Made by a program: the position numbers and the translations under genes
Notes under the pieces: generated by a model
Told to the model about the DNA's origin: nothing
The model's database searches: none
What the model saw: only the letters and a program-made list of their open reading frames with translations
Shown here: in pieces, positions 11,832 to 22,758 of the stretch
Position numbering within the stretch: position 1 is the first letter of the stretch
Layout: each line of letters begins with the position of its first letter
From: Nissolia schottii
Lineage: Eukaryota > Streptophyta > Magnoliopsida > Fabales > Fabaceae
Length of the DNA: 64,000 bases
NCBI GenBank assembly: GCA_003254905.1
Contig: QANU01094326.1
Location: 85,940 to 149,939, forward strand
Direction of reading: 5' to 3'

Positions 11832-13031
11832 TGTAACAACCCTACTTTTTCCCTTCAGTTAAGATGTTATCTAGGAAAGAATTAAAAATATAATAAGAAG
11901 GAAAAGGTGAGATAAAAATAAAATAAAATTCAAATATTAAATTTTTCTCTTTAATATTAGTTAAAATAATAATTCTGCGATCTCGTGGCGTCTGGTGACG
12001 TTCGGGTCGAAATTAGGGTTTTAGCCTAATTTCCTCGCGATTCACAGGAGTCTGTAAAATATATTAATATGGGATTAAATGTAAGAATAGGTCAACTAAG
12101 ATTTAAATATTAACAAGGATAATTAATAGGTCACAACGGTGTGTCCGGAATATTTTTAGGACGTCCGGACATAAATAATTAATGAGCGAATATGACCTAA
12201 AATACACTAAGGGTAAAATTGGAAAATAATTATGGCCAAAGGCCATGAGAAGCCACGGCCAGCCCTCATACCCGAAATACACACACATACACTTCAAAGT
12301 TCTTTCATTTTTCATTTCTCCTAAGTTCCTAAACCTAAATCTCACCTAAGCTTCACCAAAGTTCAACCATCATTCTTGCTTTCCATCTTCATAATTCATT
12401 CCTAAAGACACCAAGAAGACAAGCTAGTAGCAAGGCTAAGAGTTCCTCTCCATTTGGAAGCAAGAACATCAAGTCCCAAAACCCTAATCTCCATAACCTA
12501 GGTTTTTACTCTCTCTTGACAAAGAACTCAAGGAAGCAAGGAAAGCTTAAAGTTCATCTTTCTCATCATCATAATTCATTCCTAAGTCCATAAGGAAGGC
12601 AAATCAAGAGTAGTTGGTGAGTTTCATCCCTTGGTGAAGAACCACGCTTCCATAACCTATGTTGCCCTAATTATGTTAAGAATTTCATTTTAGGTCAAGG
12701 AGGCTTCAAACAAGCAAGCAAGGCTTGATTTCCTCTTCCTTCTAGCATTAACAAGTTCTTGAGGAAGTGGGTAACTCTAGTTCCTCACCTCTTTGATGGT
12801 GAATGATGTTTATGTGATTGTATGTATGTATGTGAATTTTGGGATATTATGAACATAAATGTTAGAAAGGATGTTAGGACTTAGGAAGACAATTCTGAAG
12901 GGTCTTGTGACCTGGATTAGATAGGATTATTGTGCTTGAATTATGTGTGAAACTCATGTAGGGTTCCATGAAAGCTAAGGAAAGAAAATAGAAGAGATGA
13001 GCAATTCAGTTTTCAGCTCTCGCACAGGGGC

Positions 13032-13234
13032 CGCTGAGCGGAGGCTCAGGTGCCGCTGAGCGGGCTGAAGCCCACGTGAAAAGTTAAAAAGATATTTTTA
13101 AAGTAAGGCGGTGGAAGAAAATTCGAGAAAGTTTCAGCCGCTGAGCGATGAGGTCAGTACCGCTGAGCGATACAACCTCTATCGCTGAGCGCAGAGGCTC
13201 AAACCGCTGAGCGAACATCAGTTTTCGCTGAGCG
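13032..13234. repeat. Array of seven CGCTGAGCG near-palindromes inside the solo LTR
   Basis: The nonamer CGCTGAGCG, self-complementary except at its central base, occurs seven times in about 200 bp, at irregular spacing. The text between copies recurs loosely ('gaggctca', 'agaggctca'). Each copy can form a tiny hairpin, and neighbouring copies can pair with one another. The composition is far more GC-rich than the surrounding LTR. Confidence 0.9.
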
Positions 13235-13510
13235 GCTTGAGGCTAGAGAAAGTTTATGGCGCCCTCTTGAGGTTCATAGACCAGTATTTATTGCTATATC
13301 TGTGATTGATAGTTGAATTCTATGAAGTATATGCTGTATGTAAAGAAAATGTACCGAACATGCATATTATATGTAATCCGTGATGATATCTGTAGCATTC
13401 CGTGCATTCATGATACACCTAGTTAAAGACATGATAATTAACTCTGAGGTAAGTAAAGATGCTGAAACGAACCATAGGAAAACCAGTATGCCATGCTGCA
13501 GGTACCATCA

Positions 13511-13592
13511 ATGCTGAAAAGGGCCAATGCCCAATGCTGCTGAGAAAGGGCCAATGCCCAATGCTGCTGAAACAGGGCAAATGCCCAATGCT
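13511..13592. repeat. Minisatellite with GGCCAATGCCCAATGCTG units
   Basis: Three diverged copies of a unit of roughly 30-36 bp, containing GGGCCAATGCCCAATGCTG, run head to tail, with degenerate related text continuing to about 13620. This is internal repeat growth within the LTR. Confidence 0.8.
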
Positions 13593-14915
13593 AAAATTGG
13601 CTATATGCCACATGCTGAACAGGCTGTGATCACGTGAGCCACTATGATCCCACTTCAGGAGGTCGAGGCATCCTGAATGTGGAAGCCCGCCACAGGTGGT
13701 GTCGATATGGCATACCTGGAGGTGTGCGGTTACCACGCCTATGCATTGTCGAAAGGGGGCAAGCTTAGGTGGGGGTACAATATCCGCCCACTGTCGAGGG
13801 GTCCCGAGGGGGCACACGACAAGTGGAAGCCCACCGTAGTAAGGTCTAGACAGTGTCGGCCTATACTGAGGGTGTGAGGCTATTCCGTCATACTAGTGTC
13901 AACAGAGGACATTACTATGGTGGGAATAACACATATTTTGTTATGTTGTTACACTCTGTTATGTTGTTACATTCTGTTAGACGTGTTATTCTGATGATTC
14001 TGTCATGTTTATGTTGCTGACTATGTTACATATATTCTGCTGATTCTGTTATGCTTACTTTGGATGACTATGTGATGCATATTCCGATGATTCTGTTATG
14101 CTGAATGTACTCTGAATATATTCTGTTATATAGTGTCATTACTTGAATGTATAGTCTGCCGTTATGCCGTACCGTCGAGAGCACGCTCAAGACGGTTTAC
14201 ACGAAATATTAATCAGCACGAGAATGTAGTAAGCAAGAGTAGTTCCCATGTCACATATTAATGCAAATAAAGCCGTTCAGATAGGCCAGATAATAAATGG
14301 TAGGGACTTTAGTATGTATGTTCACTAGAGATCTCTGAGCGGCCTGAAGTCCGACATAATCTGATACGAGACTCAGGAACTAAAGTTATTCCCACTAAGA
14401 ACCTACCGTTCTCATTCCCACTGTTTTATGACTTCAGGTACAGAAGATGATGAGTCCTATTTTGAGGATGCAGATGAGCTGTCAGCGGAGCCATGAGCGG
14501 CTAGGAGATAGTTAGACATTTACATTTTGCCAAGGACATACTGAGTAGCATTCCAGTAGTCCTTGTATTTTGATGTTGTGTATTCTGGATTATGTATTTG
14601 ATATTTTGATCTATGTACATATTATGTATATCTTATACTATGTGACCTTGTATGGTGGACCCAATGGATGTATATTACAGATTCTAGTTATGATAATGTT
14701 ATCCGCCTTGTTATATTTGTTTTATTCCAATGCATGGCTCTATTTTAGTATTGATGTGGTACAAGCAAAAGTTTAAAATGGGTCCTTATATTCTTGAGCA
14801 ACAATTATTTTCAAAAGATAACTATGGACTAAGGTATTCCGACCAGGTAGACAACAACCTAGTGAGCTTTGTTTACTACGTACGGGTAAACAGTTAGCTA
14901 GGGTGTTTCAACGCG

Positions 14916-15304
14916 CATGTGTGTTATGGTAGAGCCTAAGTTCACATTGCCTAGCCCAATACTAAGTATTTAATAGTAAACTAATTTTACTTATAAAGGC
15001 TTTCAAGAAATCAACTTCAAACAATGTTGGACTTTGACTTTCACCATAACACATAGACTAAGTTTAAAACACTCTTCAAAGACCTAATTTTTCCAACATT
15101 CCTAGACTGCCAAATCCACCAGATCGTAGTGCACCAAAGCGTAGCATCACAACTCATTTTGAAGCTAGTGAAGAACCTATGGTGATCAATCAACCAACCA
15201 AATCTTCCCTGCCTTTGGGCACAATTAGAGACAATGCAGAATGATTTTCTTCTCTATAGCACATTAGGCACATTGGGGAGATGTCGCAATGTCCTGCCGA
15301 CAAC
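14916..15304. other. Spacer between the solo LTR and a dispersed repeat
   Basis: A reading frame without a start codon at about 15107-15243 reads like a proline/serine-rich exon (PPDRSAPKRSITTHFEAS), but it has no recognisable relative and is followed by stops. It may be a transposase remnant. Nothing else is visible. Confidence 0.4.
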
Positions 15305-15745
15305 AAGTATCATTAATAAGGTTATCAAATTCAAGAGTTTAAATAAACTTGTGGAGACTTAGCAAACTTGAATCGTAAACTCGTAAGAGTTTACAAACGT
15401 AAAAAAATATATTATAAGCAATATAATTAGGAACTAAACATGATTAAATATTGCATTTATAATTGAAATTGAATAATGTTAACTTTAAATTAAATTAATG
15501 AAAGAAATATCATACAATACATCTTAATGCATGACACTTAGTTATTATATCATACTTTATTTTGGACGTGTATTATTTTATAATTCGATAAAATATAGCT
15601 CAATTATGATAAATATATGAAATTAGCTTAATAAACTCAACATATATTATCTAACCTAAACAAAGTTAGGTAAGTATTTAACAAAGTTATAAAATTTGTA
15701 CATTTTAAAATAAACTCATAGATAAATTTTAACTCGTAAACTCAC
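15305..15745. mobile_element. Truncated copy of the repeat found at 29742-30297
   Basis: The text from 'aaggttatcaaattcaag' through 'ataatgttaacttt' and on to 'aactcgtaaactcac' follows the element inside the PRUNE1-like intron almost word for word with scattered changes. Here the right terminus is missing: the copy stops before the inverted 'tttaataacc' end. Confidence 0.8.
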
Positions 15746-15784
15746 ATTAGTGCACTTTTTAAATGTGTGAGCCACACTTTCAAA

Positions 15785-17195
15785 TAGGGGCGACAACACG
15801 AACTCTATTCACGGAGGACCCACCCTACCCAACCCGTTTGGGGTGGGTTTAAAACCCACCTTAGAGTAAGGCGGGTTTTGTCTACTGGGCGGGGCAGGAT
15901 GGGGTATAGGATAAACCCGCCCCTACCCACTCAGCACCTTATATATTACATATTATAAATATCTATATATATAAAATAAAAAATTTATATAAAACTTTAA
16001 TGAAAAAGTAATGGCATTGTAATATGAAGAGAAAGTTTGATAAGTATTGGAATGAAATTAATGGCATTTATGGGAGTTGTTGTTTTCTTGAGTACAAATT
16101 CTCTAGATTATATGCCGACCCAATTGGGTGTTCAAAATAAGTTCAAAGAATTCAGTAGTTATGCAATGACTTGGTCATATAGTATCAACAAAGGGAAGGT
16201 TCTCCAAGCTCAAATTTGCATGAGTTTTCTACACAAGAACTCACTCAATCTGATGATCAAGATGATGAAGTTGCGTAAGAATTGTATCTTAGAAAGTTGA
16301 AGAAAGCATAGGGTTCATTTGTGAAAACTGAATTTAATTATAACATAGAAGAAGATGTTGTTCCAATAACTCATGATTTTAATATTTTAGTTTGGCAGAA
16401 AGTGAATATGGCTAAGTATCCAACTCTTCAAAAAATTGCTAGAGATGTATTTGCTGTACCTGTAACCACTGTTGCTTCTGAATCTAAGTTTAGTGCGAGT
16501 AGTCGCTTGATTGGTCCTCATCTTGCTAATTTACATGAAGACACAATAGAAGCTTTGATGTGCTGTCAAAATTAGTTGTGGTCAAGTGCTATGGACAAAG
16601 GCATTGTTTCATATGTTTTATCTACTTTTTTTAATTTTGGTTTTCTAATAACAATAATCGATTTATTAATGAATTTATCATGTTTAATTTGTAGGGGGAA
16701 AACCTATTGCTATGGATGATTATCAATTGATTAATGATGTGGAAGAAGATGTGGATAATGAAGCATGATAGCTTCAAGTGTTGGAAAGTTGCACAACAGA
16801 CAAGAAATGATTTTTTTTTTGTTATTTGAAATTTATTTGAAACTTATATGTATCTTAAATATTTCTGTATGATTTGTTGAAGAGTTGATTGTTATTTGTC
16901 TGTTATTTGCTTGTTATTTAATTTTTATTTCTATTAGATCCTTCTATATTTAATCAATGTTAAATGTTAACATTTATTATACAACTATATTAATCTGTAT
17001 GTGAATTAAATTTTATAGTACTTCTACAGATATTATAAAAAATGGGACAGAGTACATATCCATGGAGCGGGTGCAAGTTATAATATTTAAAACCTACCAA
17101 AAAAAGAAAAACAGAACAAATAAAAATTAATGTTAATAGAATGTGAGAGTAGCTGATATAATACTCACCCCCACTCCGCCCCATTGGTAGCCCTA
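15785..17195 (+). mobile_element. Decayed hAT transposon with 8-bp target duplication
   Basis: The left end TAGGGGCGAC and right end (read back TAGGGCTACC) are hAT-like termini. The flanking octamers are CTTTCAAA (15777-15784) and CTTTCAAG (17196-17203), matching at 7 of 8 and fitting the hAT target form nTnnnnAn. Subterminal regions carry the GC-rich 'ggtgggttt'/'acccacc' words common in plant hAT elements. A C-terminal transposase remnant lies inside. At 1.4 kb, most of the coding region has been lost. Confidence 0.82.
16030..16775 (+). pseudogene. hAT transposase C-terminal remnant (dimerisation domain)
   Basis: The frame at 16321-16575 encodes a typical hAT dimerisation region: VWQKVNMAKYPTLQKIARDV, then a PVTTVASESKFSASSR motif and HLANLHEDTIEALMCCQN. 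These are the conserved blocks shared with DAYSLEEPER/RICESLEEPER-type proteins. It then meets an in-frame TAG. A short further piece (AMDDYQLINDVEEDVDNEA, ending at a stop near 16768) sits past what looks like an intron. The upstream frame 16037-16300 retains weak transposase-like text. The N-terminal zinc finger and the catalytic core are absent, so no activity is expected. Confidence 0.82.
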
Positions 17196-17526
17196 CTTTC
17201 AAGTCCATTTACCCCGTACGTAATGCACATGGCAGCTTTAGCCAAAAAGTCTCTGGTGGATTTCGGTGGGTAACGCGTTACTAAGAACAGGTGGCGTTCA
17301 ACAATTGGTGAAGACTTGAAACGAGAGGGGGCGACAAAAAGCACCATTTCATTTGTTTCCTTCCTTACGACGACTCACGACTTACGAAGAATCTCAAATT
17401 CCTCCCAATTCCAGACCTCGACGGAAACCCATTCACTCATCTCCCTCTTCTGTTCTTCGCGTCTCTCTCTGCTTTCAGTAGACTGCGAGTCCACCAAAAC
17501 GACATCGTTTCAGATTACTGACACTC

Positions 17527-18810
17527 GTAAGCCCCCTGTGCTTCTCTGGCAACCGTTTCTGTCTTCTTTGTTTCATTGTCATGTCAATGCAAAACTTGAG
17601 CTATTTATTCGTTTCTGGATTGTCTGATTCTTACTGGTTGAGTTGCCGTTTTCAAATTCCAGCTGGGATAGGGAATATTGCTCTAATTTAGTATGATTCA
17701 GGGCCATTTCATTTCACTAATTTGTTTCAGGCGCTGAAATAGTTGCAATCGAGTTAAAACTTAGATAAGAACCTGTGACTGTTTGACATGAAATACCTCT
17801 GTGTCGGAGCTGTAATAATGTGATGACAACCACGATTGGAACCCTTTTCTCGTGAAGCCCTACCTCAATTGCTAATTTCTTCCGTGGATATGGTAGATTG
17901 GGAAACTTCATCAGAATTGGGCATGGGTTATATGATGACTAAGCAATTTTAGTTAGTTGCTTTTCTTATGTCGTGGATAATTTGTGCTGTGAAAGGGCTT
18001 AACAGTTAACATATACTAGTTTTTCCTGTCAGAATGAAAAGAATTAGGAAGAAAGAAAGAAAGTTGCCTCATTTCAAAAGAGGACATGCCATAAACCTCA
18101 ACTATAGCTTATAGCATTAAGCTTTGATTGGCTGTAAGAATGTGTTTAAACTTGCAGAAAATCTTGTGTGGTCATGGTGGGTCCTCTACCGTAGGATTGT
18201 TCATTGTTTGGCCTGGAGCGCAGCATATGAAGCATGACGCTCCATGACCACACAAGAATTTCTCTAAAACTTGTGATTGTGGTCCCTACAACAAAAACGG
18301 TGGTTGTGGTTGTAGATAAGCTGAAGTTTGTAAATTGGGGTTGTTATTTGTAGATTCTGGCTTGCTTACTGTCATCTTCTCTTGTCTTGGGTAAGGTTAA
18401 TGAGATTAAGTGTGTATGAATTAACTTATTTTGGTATGAAAATAACTTATAAGTTAATAACTAAAAAAAATTTAAGGGAATTTTTGGAAAGAAAAATGAT
18501 TGTTTTCCCCCAACATAATAAAAAAATAAGCATGCACTAACTTTTTGCTAATCCAAATTTAAATTTGGATGAAGCATTCATCTTCAATCATTAATTATCC
18601 AACTCCCTTATAACAGAGCAAGATAAGTTTCATGGTGGAGTGCTTGATGAATTTAAACACTATTTTATATGTGCTTGGTGTATTTTTGTTCCTGTAACTC
18701 TGAAAACTTTATAATGGATGACAGAAAGAAAATTTGACACTCATATGTAGATGATAGATCACTATGCTCAGATGCTGAGATGTTTGCTTTTTGTTTCATA
18801 TTGCACTCAG
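17527..18810 (+). other. Probable 5'-UTR intron of the diphosphatase gene
   Basis: The pyrimidine-rich leader at 17390-17526 ends at a good donor (ACTC then GTAAGC), and a good acceptor (TTGCACTCAG) ends at 18810, 61 bases before the ATG. Reading the CDS across the junction from the upstream frame hits a stop, so the first exon is non-coding. No transposon is obvious in the intron. Confidence 0.65.
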
Positions 18811-18871
18811 AAAGTACAATTTTGAAGACTGTGTGGATGTTGTATGTATAATAGGAGCTTTTGGATACGCC

Positions 18872-19834
18872 ATGGGTTCTGCTAACGGACTAGTCTCTGC
18901 ACAAGGGAGACAACCTCTATTTTCTTTTGGATTGATTTCTGATGTCCAGTATGCTGACATTCCTGACGGTCGCTCCTTCCTTGGTGTTCCACGGTATTAT
19001 AGGCATAGTATTCTTGTGTTGCAGAGAGCAGTTAAAGAATGGAATACTCTTCAGAAGCATAAGTTTGTGATGAACTTTGGAGATATTGTCGATGGGTTTT
19101 GTCCAAAAGATCAATCTCTTAATGCTGTAAAGAAAGTTGTGGATGAATTTGAGGTGTTTAGGGGACCCGTGTATCATATGATTGGCAATCACTGCCTATA
19201 CAATCTTCCTCGCAGCAAGTTACTTCCGTTATTGAAGATCCAAACTCTTGATAGCCGTGCTTACTATGATTTTTCACCAGTGCCTGAGTATAGATTCATA
19301 GTTCTGGATGGCTATGACATCAGTGCCGTTGGTTGGCCTCGAGATTATCCAAAAACATTGGAGGCCTTGAAATTCTTGCGGGGGAAGAATCCGAATGAGG
19401 ATAAGAACAGTCCAGATGGCTTGGTAGGCCTTGAAAGAAGGTTTCTTATGTTCAATGGAGGTGTTGGAAAGGAACAAATGGAATGGTTGGATGGTGTTCT
19501 CAAGGATGCATCAGAATTGAAACAGAAGGTGGTGGTCTGTTGCCATCTGCCTCTAGATCCTGGTGCAACAGCCGAGGAATCACTATTGTGGAATTATGAC
19601 GAAGTGATGGATTTGATACACAGATACAATTGTGTGAAGGTTTGTCTTGCTGGACATGCTCACCAAGGTGGGTACTCCATCGATTCTCATGGAGTCCACC
19701 ATAGAGTTCTTGAAGCTGCTCTGGAATGTCCTCCTGGCACGGATGCATTTGGAAACGTCGATGTTTATCATGACAGAATATCACTAGTCGGAATCGACAG
19801 AATGGAGAGTACAGACATGTATTTTCAATCTTGA
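18872..19834 (+). CDS. Mn-dependent ADP-ribose/CDP-alcohol diphosphatase
   Basis: A calcineurin-like metallophosphoesterase of the ADPRibase-Mn family, which hydrolyses ADP-ribose and CDP-alcohols to AMP or CMP plus a phosphorylated product. The 320-residue protein carries the metal-site motifs in order: SDVQYAD (about residues 23-29), NFGDIVDG, IGNHC, VVCCHLPLDP and LAGHAHQGGY. The start at 18872 is preferred over the longer in-frame reading from 18791 because an acceptor (TTGCACTCAG, ending 18810) falls between them and the ATG has good context (GCCATGG). No signal peptide is seen, so a cytosolic location is inferred. A 5' UTR exon at about 17330-17526 appears to be spliced to 18811. The 3' UTR runs to about 20110. 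Confidence 0.93.
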   Translation: MGSANGLVSAQGRQPLFSFGLISDVQYADIPDGRSFLGVPRYYRHSILVLQRAVKEWNTLQKHKFVMNFGDIVDGFCPKDQSLNAVKKVVDEFEVFRGPVYHMIGNHCLYNLPRSKLLPLLKIQTLDSRAYYDFSPVPEYRFIVLDGYDISAVGWPRDYPKTLEALKFLRGKNPNEDKNSPDGLVGLERRFLMFNGGVGKEQMEWLDGVLKDASELKQKVVVCCHLPLDPGATAEESLLWNYDEVMDLIHRYNCVKVCLAGHAHQGGYSIDSHGVHHRVLEAALECPPGTDAFGNVDVYHDRISLVGIDRMESTDMYFQS

Positions 19835-19919
19835 AGTTGATTTGTAATAGCAAGGTGTGTTGATGTTTGGAAGACACGTATTTCAGTCCTAGCCACGGGA
19901 ATTTTTATTTAAAAGAAGT

Positions 19920-21600
19920 TGGAATAACTCAGTCGGAGCTGGAACTTGCTTCATGAACCACCTAATTTCCACACAACCTTTCATTCCCTCGATTTTGAGA
20001 GGGGCAGGGATGCAACATGCAGCAGCAGCGACATGATTGGAGGTTATTTCAGACATGATTGTGTTTTGAATGTGATTGATCGTGTAAAACAGTTGAACAG
20101 CTTTGCATGAGATATATTAAATTAAAAATATTCATGTTGTGGTGACCAAGTGACCTGATCTTACGTATCCCTTGATTTAAGTTCTCGACTATCAACTTGT
20201 GAGTAAAACTTTTGTCCATGAGATTTAAAAAATAGCAAATTTGTCCATCAAATTTGGTCGAATCCTTAATATCAGGGATGAATTTGATGTACAGATGTCA
20301 ACCTTGGAGACGAATTTAAAAGTTTACTCATCAAATTACCTTCAATAGAGGCATCTCAACCCTTTGCTAGCTCAAAGGCTAGGTCCTCATCAAAACTAAA
20401 ACAATTGGTGATCGTAATGTTTTGATTTTCATGCCTCCCTATGTGATGCTTTTTGATGTGTTGAAGTATGAACTTTTGAAATTGGGACTTCTAGTTCGAA
20501 TTTGAATATTTTTGTTTGAATTGGGCTTTTAGCTCCAAATAAAATTAGAAAAAACCCATATTTTGGTAAACACCTCTAAAAACACCATAATGTTGTATAT
20601 CTACAAAAAAAAAATATCATAGAAATGTGATTGAGCCCCCTATTTATCATCCAAGAGATATATAATATAGTATTCTATGATTTGTAACATAACTTAAGCA
20701 TTTCGCTTGGCTTTCCTATGTACATTTAGTTCTCTGATCCACTATTGATCCTTTCATCCACCTTTAGGCATTAACCCAGGTGGTTTTCTCTATCTAAATG
20801 GTGATTTTCTACCTAGGCTACACTAGGGTACAACAACGTTATAGTGAATAGTTCCATCAAGTAAGCTTTCTACAACGTCCTTGAGAAGTGGGATCCTCGA
20901 GAAGGGGGATTTTCCCCTTTCCTAGGTGTTGCACCTTTCCAAAATTGGTGCTCTAGAAATTACGTGGCTCTTTATACTGGGCGGAGCCCACTCGTCCATG
21001 CTCATTGGGCCATTGGCGTCATCCACATTAGCTCTCACACGAACTGGGCCACGACTCAACCCAACAACAAAAACAATGTCTTTGGACCTCCTTAATTATG
21101 TATTTTGGGTCGCCCTAATATTTATCCCAAGCAAACTAATTTCTTACCTGATTTTTAAATAACTCGTGAGTACCAAATAGCAAAATATGGTCAAGTTGAC
21201 CCAATTATGCCAAATGCTAATGTACAAATTTTGCAATTCTTACATGTATATTTAAGAGACGAGATAATCAAAGTCCCTCGTCATTCTTATTCTTTGTCTT
21301 AACATTTCTCTTCCATAAGATAGGCAAAGACAATTCAATGGCTAAAGCTTTGCACCCTCTCATGAAGCATTTCCCAACTCCCTCGCTTATGCTGATGCAG
21401 TAGTGCCATCCAAGACACTAAAATGTCCTTCTGCCTAACAAGATATTAATATCATTTTTCATGAACAATTTGTAAACTTTATTCTCTAAAATACATCCTT
21501 TATTGTAGAAACTAAAGACAATTTTACAACATTAATGGTAAACATGCAAAAGTCCTCTTGATCCATTACGAGACTTCATCCGGTGAGATGGTATTTAGTT
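19920..21600. other. Spacer between diphosphatase and NRT3-like gene
   Basis: Beyond the 3' UTR there is no supported gene. Phrases at 20200-20340 ('aaacttttgtccatgag', 'ggagacgaatttaaaag') look like a dispersed repeat in two opposed halves. A GC-richer stretch at 20880-21060 resembles LTR text. Neither has clear ends. Confidence 0.5.
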
Positions 21601-21615
21601 GTTGTCCTATGTCTG

Positions 21616-22140
21616 TCACGCATTCACTTTTTGCTCTGTGGAAGAATTTTTTCCCTTTCTCTTCTCAACATAGAAGAACACAAAAAGGGACACAACAGAG
21701 AAAGCGCTAAAGCAAACAGAGGAGATATCCAGCGAGGTGTGGCGCCCAGTGATCGCTTCGACCTCAAACAAGTTGGTGCTCTTCTTCTCATCCGTGGTTT
21801 CACCGTAACCCACTTCGACGTCGTTTTGATCGTGCACGTAGGCGCGTACGAAGTACGTGGCCGTGGGCACGTCGCGATCGACGAGCCACTCGAAGCTTTG
21901 AACGGCGTCGTTTGAAGAAGCGTCGTAGGGCCTCGCGACGATCTCGTGCTGGCAGGTCTTGTCCCGAGAGAGGTTGTCCTCCGTCTTTCTCCACGCGCGG
22001 TCTCGTTGGCTGATGGGCGCGTAGCATAGCTTCACCTTGATGGTCTTGTAGGCTGAGGCTGTGCCAGCTGGCACGGTCTTGTTTAGTGCCCACGTCACGG
22101 TGATTTTGTCTATGCCGGCACTGAGCACTGCTTGCGTCAT
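21616..22140 (-). CDS. NRT3/NAR2 nitrate-transporter partner, N-terminal exon missing
   Basis: NAR2 (NRT3) proteins are small single-pass membrane partners that stabilise high-affinity NRT2 nitrate transporters at the root plasma membrane. The frame encodes AGIDKITVTWALNKT, IKVKLCYAPISQRDRAWRKT, DKTCQHEIVARPYD, ERD-like RDVPTATYFVRAY, TNLFEVEAITGRHTSLDI, a C-terminal hydrophobic helix and EKRK, all family hallmarks. Relatives are about 195-210 residues with a signal peptide. Here only about 175 residues are open, and similarity stops at AVLSAGIDK. No exon encoding a signal peptide is visible before the Stowaway at 22756, nor on to about 25 kb. It may be a real gene whose exon 1 I missed, or a 5'-truncated copy. 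The body has no frameshift or internal stop. Confidence 0.8.
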   Translation of the reverse strand: MTQAVLSAGIDKITVTWALNKTVPAGTASAYKTIKVKLCYAPISQRDRAWRKTEDNLSRDKTCQHEIVARPYDASSNDAVQSFEWLVDRDVPTATYFVRAYVHDQNDVEVGYGETTDEKKSTNLFEVEAITGRHTSLDISSVCFSAFSVVSLFVFFYVEKRKGKNSSTEQKVNA

Positions 22141-22203
22141 TTTTGTTATAACAAAATTAGAATTTAGCATTATTTGACCAAAAGGAAAACGCAGAATTTA
22201 CTA

Positions 22204-22756
22204 CTCCCTTCTATTTCTTTTTAGTTGTCTACTTGAATTAAAAAAATATTAAAACTTATAAAAAGAATTGATAATATTTTATATAATTATCTTTCTTTAA
22301 TACTTCATCCATTCACAGATAATCAACATTTTAACAAAAAATAATTTATTCACAAATAACTATCATTTTAAGATTTTAATGCAGTATTAATTAAACTTTT
22401 TCAAATTTACCCTTACGCATTTTTTTCTCACGTGCTCATTAGTACCAACTTATTTAATTCAATTATCTATGTCACCACACTCATTAATAAAGATATTTTT
22501 GTCAAAAATATATAATTTTAATGTTTCCTTAGTCTGTATGTAAAAACCTTAAAGGTCTATTATTTATAGATGGATGGAGTATAGAGACAATGAAACTAGT
22601 TGAAATTTAGTAGCATATAAACATGAGAGACTGTGTTTATTTAATAGGGATATAGTAAAAAAAGAATAATTAACATGGTATAAATTTAGGAAGTGAATAA
22701 ATATTTATAAAAATATCAATATTAAAATATGGATAAGTAAATAAAACCGGAGGGAG
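22204..22756. mobile_element. Stowaway MITE (outer) interrupted by another
   Basis: The left end CTCCCTTCTATTTC and right end (read back CTCCCTCCGGTTTTAT) are Stowaway-type termini flanked by TA (22202-22203 and 22757-22758). The element is split by a second Stowaway at 22303-22579. Its left end starts about 60 bp upstream of the NRT3-like open frame, where exon 1 or the promoter would lie. Confidence 0.85.
22303..22579. mobile_element. Stowaway MITE (inner, nested)
   Basis: The termini are CTTCATCCATTCACAGATAA and, read back from the right, CTCCATCCATCTATAAATAA. Both ends are flanked by TA (22301-22302 and 22580-22581). The inner copy lies wholly within the outer Stowaway, so it inserted later. 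Confidence 0.85.
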
Positions 22757-22758
22757 TA

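Larger units (their letters stand above)
11832..14910. mobile_element. 3,079-bp solo LTR with perfect 5-bp target-site duplication
   Basis: The block begins TGTAACAACCC and ends GGGTGTTTCA, the TG...CA ends of an LTR. It is flanked by the identical pentamer ACGCG at 11827-11831 and 14911-14915. No primer-binding site, gag-pol domain or second LTR is present, so this is a solo LTR left by recombination between the two LTRs of a full element. Its length suits Ty3/gypsy families with long LTRs, but I cannot assign a lineage. The interior holds leader-like text ('ccctaatctccataacctag'), a palindrome array at 13032-13234 and a minisatellite at 13511-13592. The small reading frames inside are not genes. 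Confidence 0.9.

Noticed and set aside
13032..13234. CRISPR-like array
   Set aside because: Spacing is irregular, the repeat is only nine bases, and the host is a plant LTR; there is no leader or cas gene.
21583..21915. 110-codon plus-strand frame opposite the NRT3-like gene
   Set aside because: Antisense shadow of a GC-rich coding exon; the minus-strand protein is clearly the family member.
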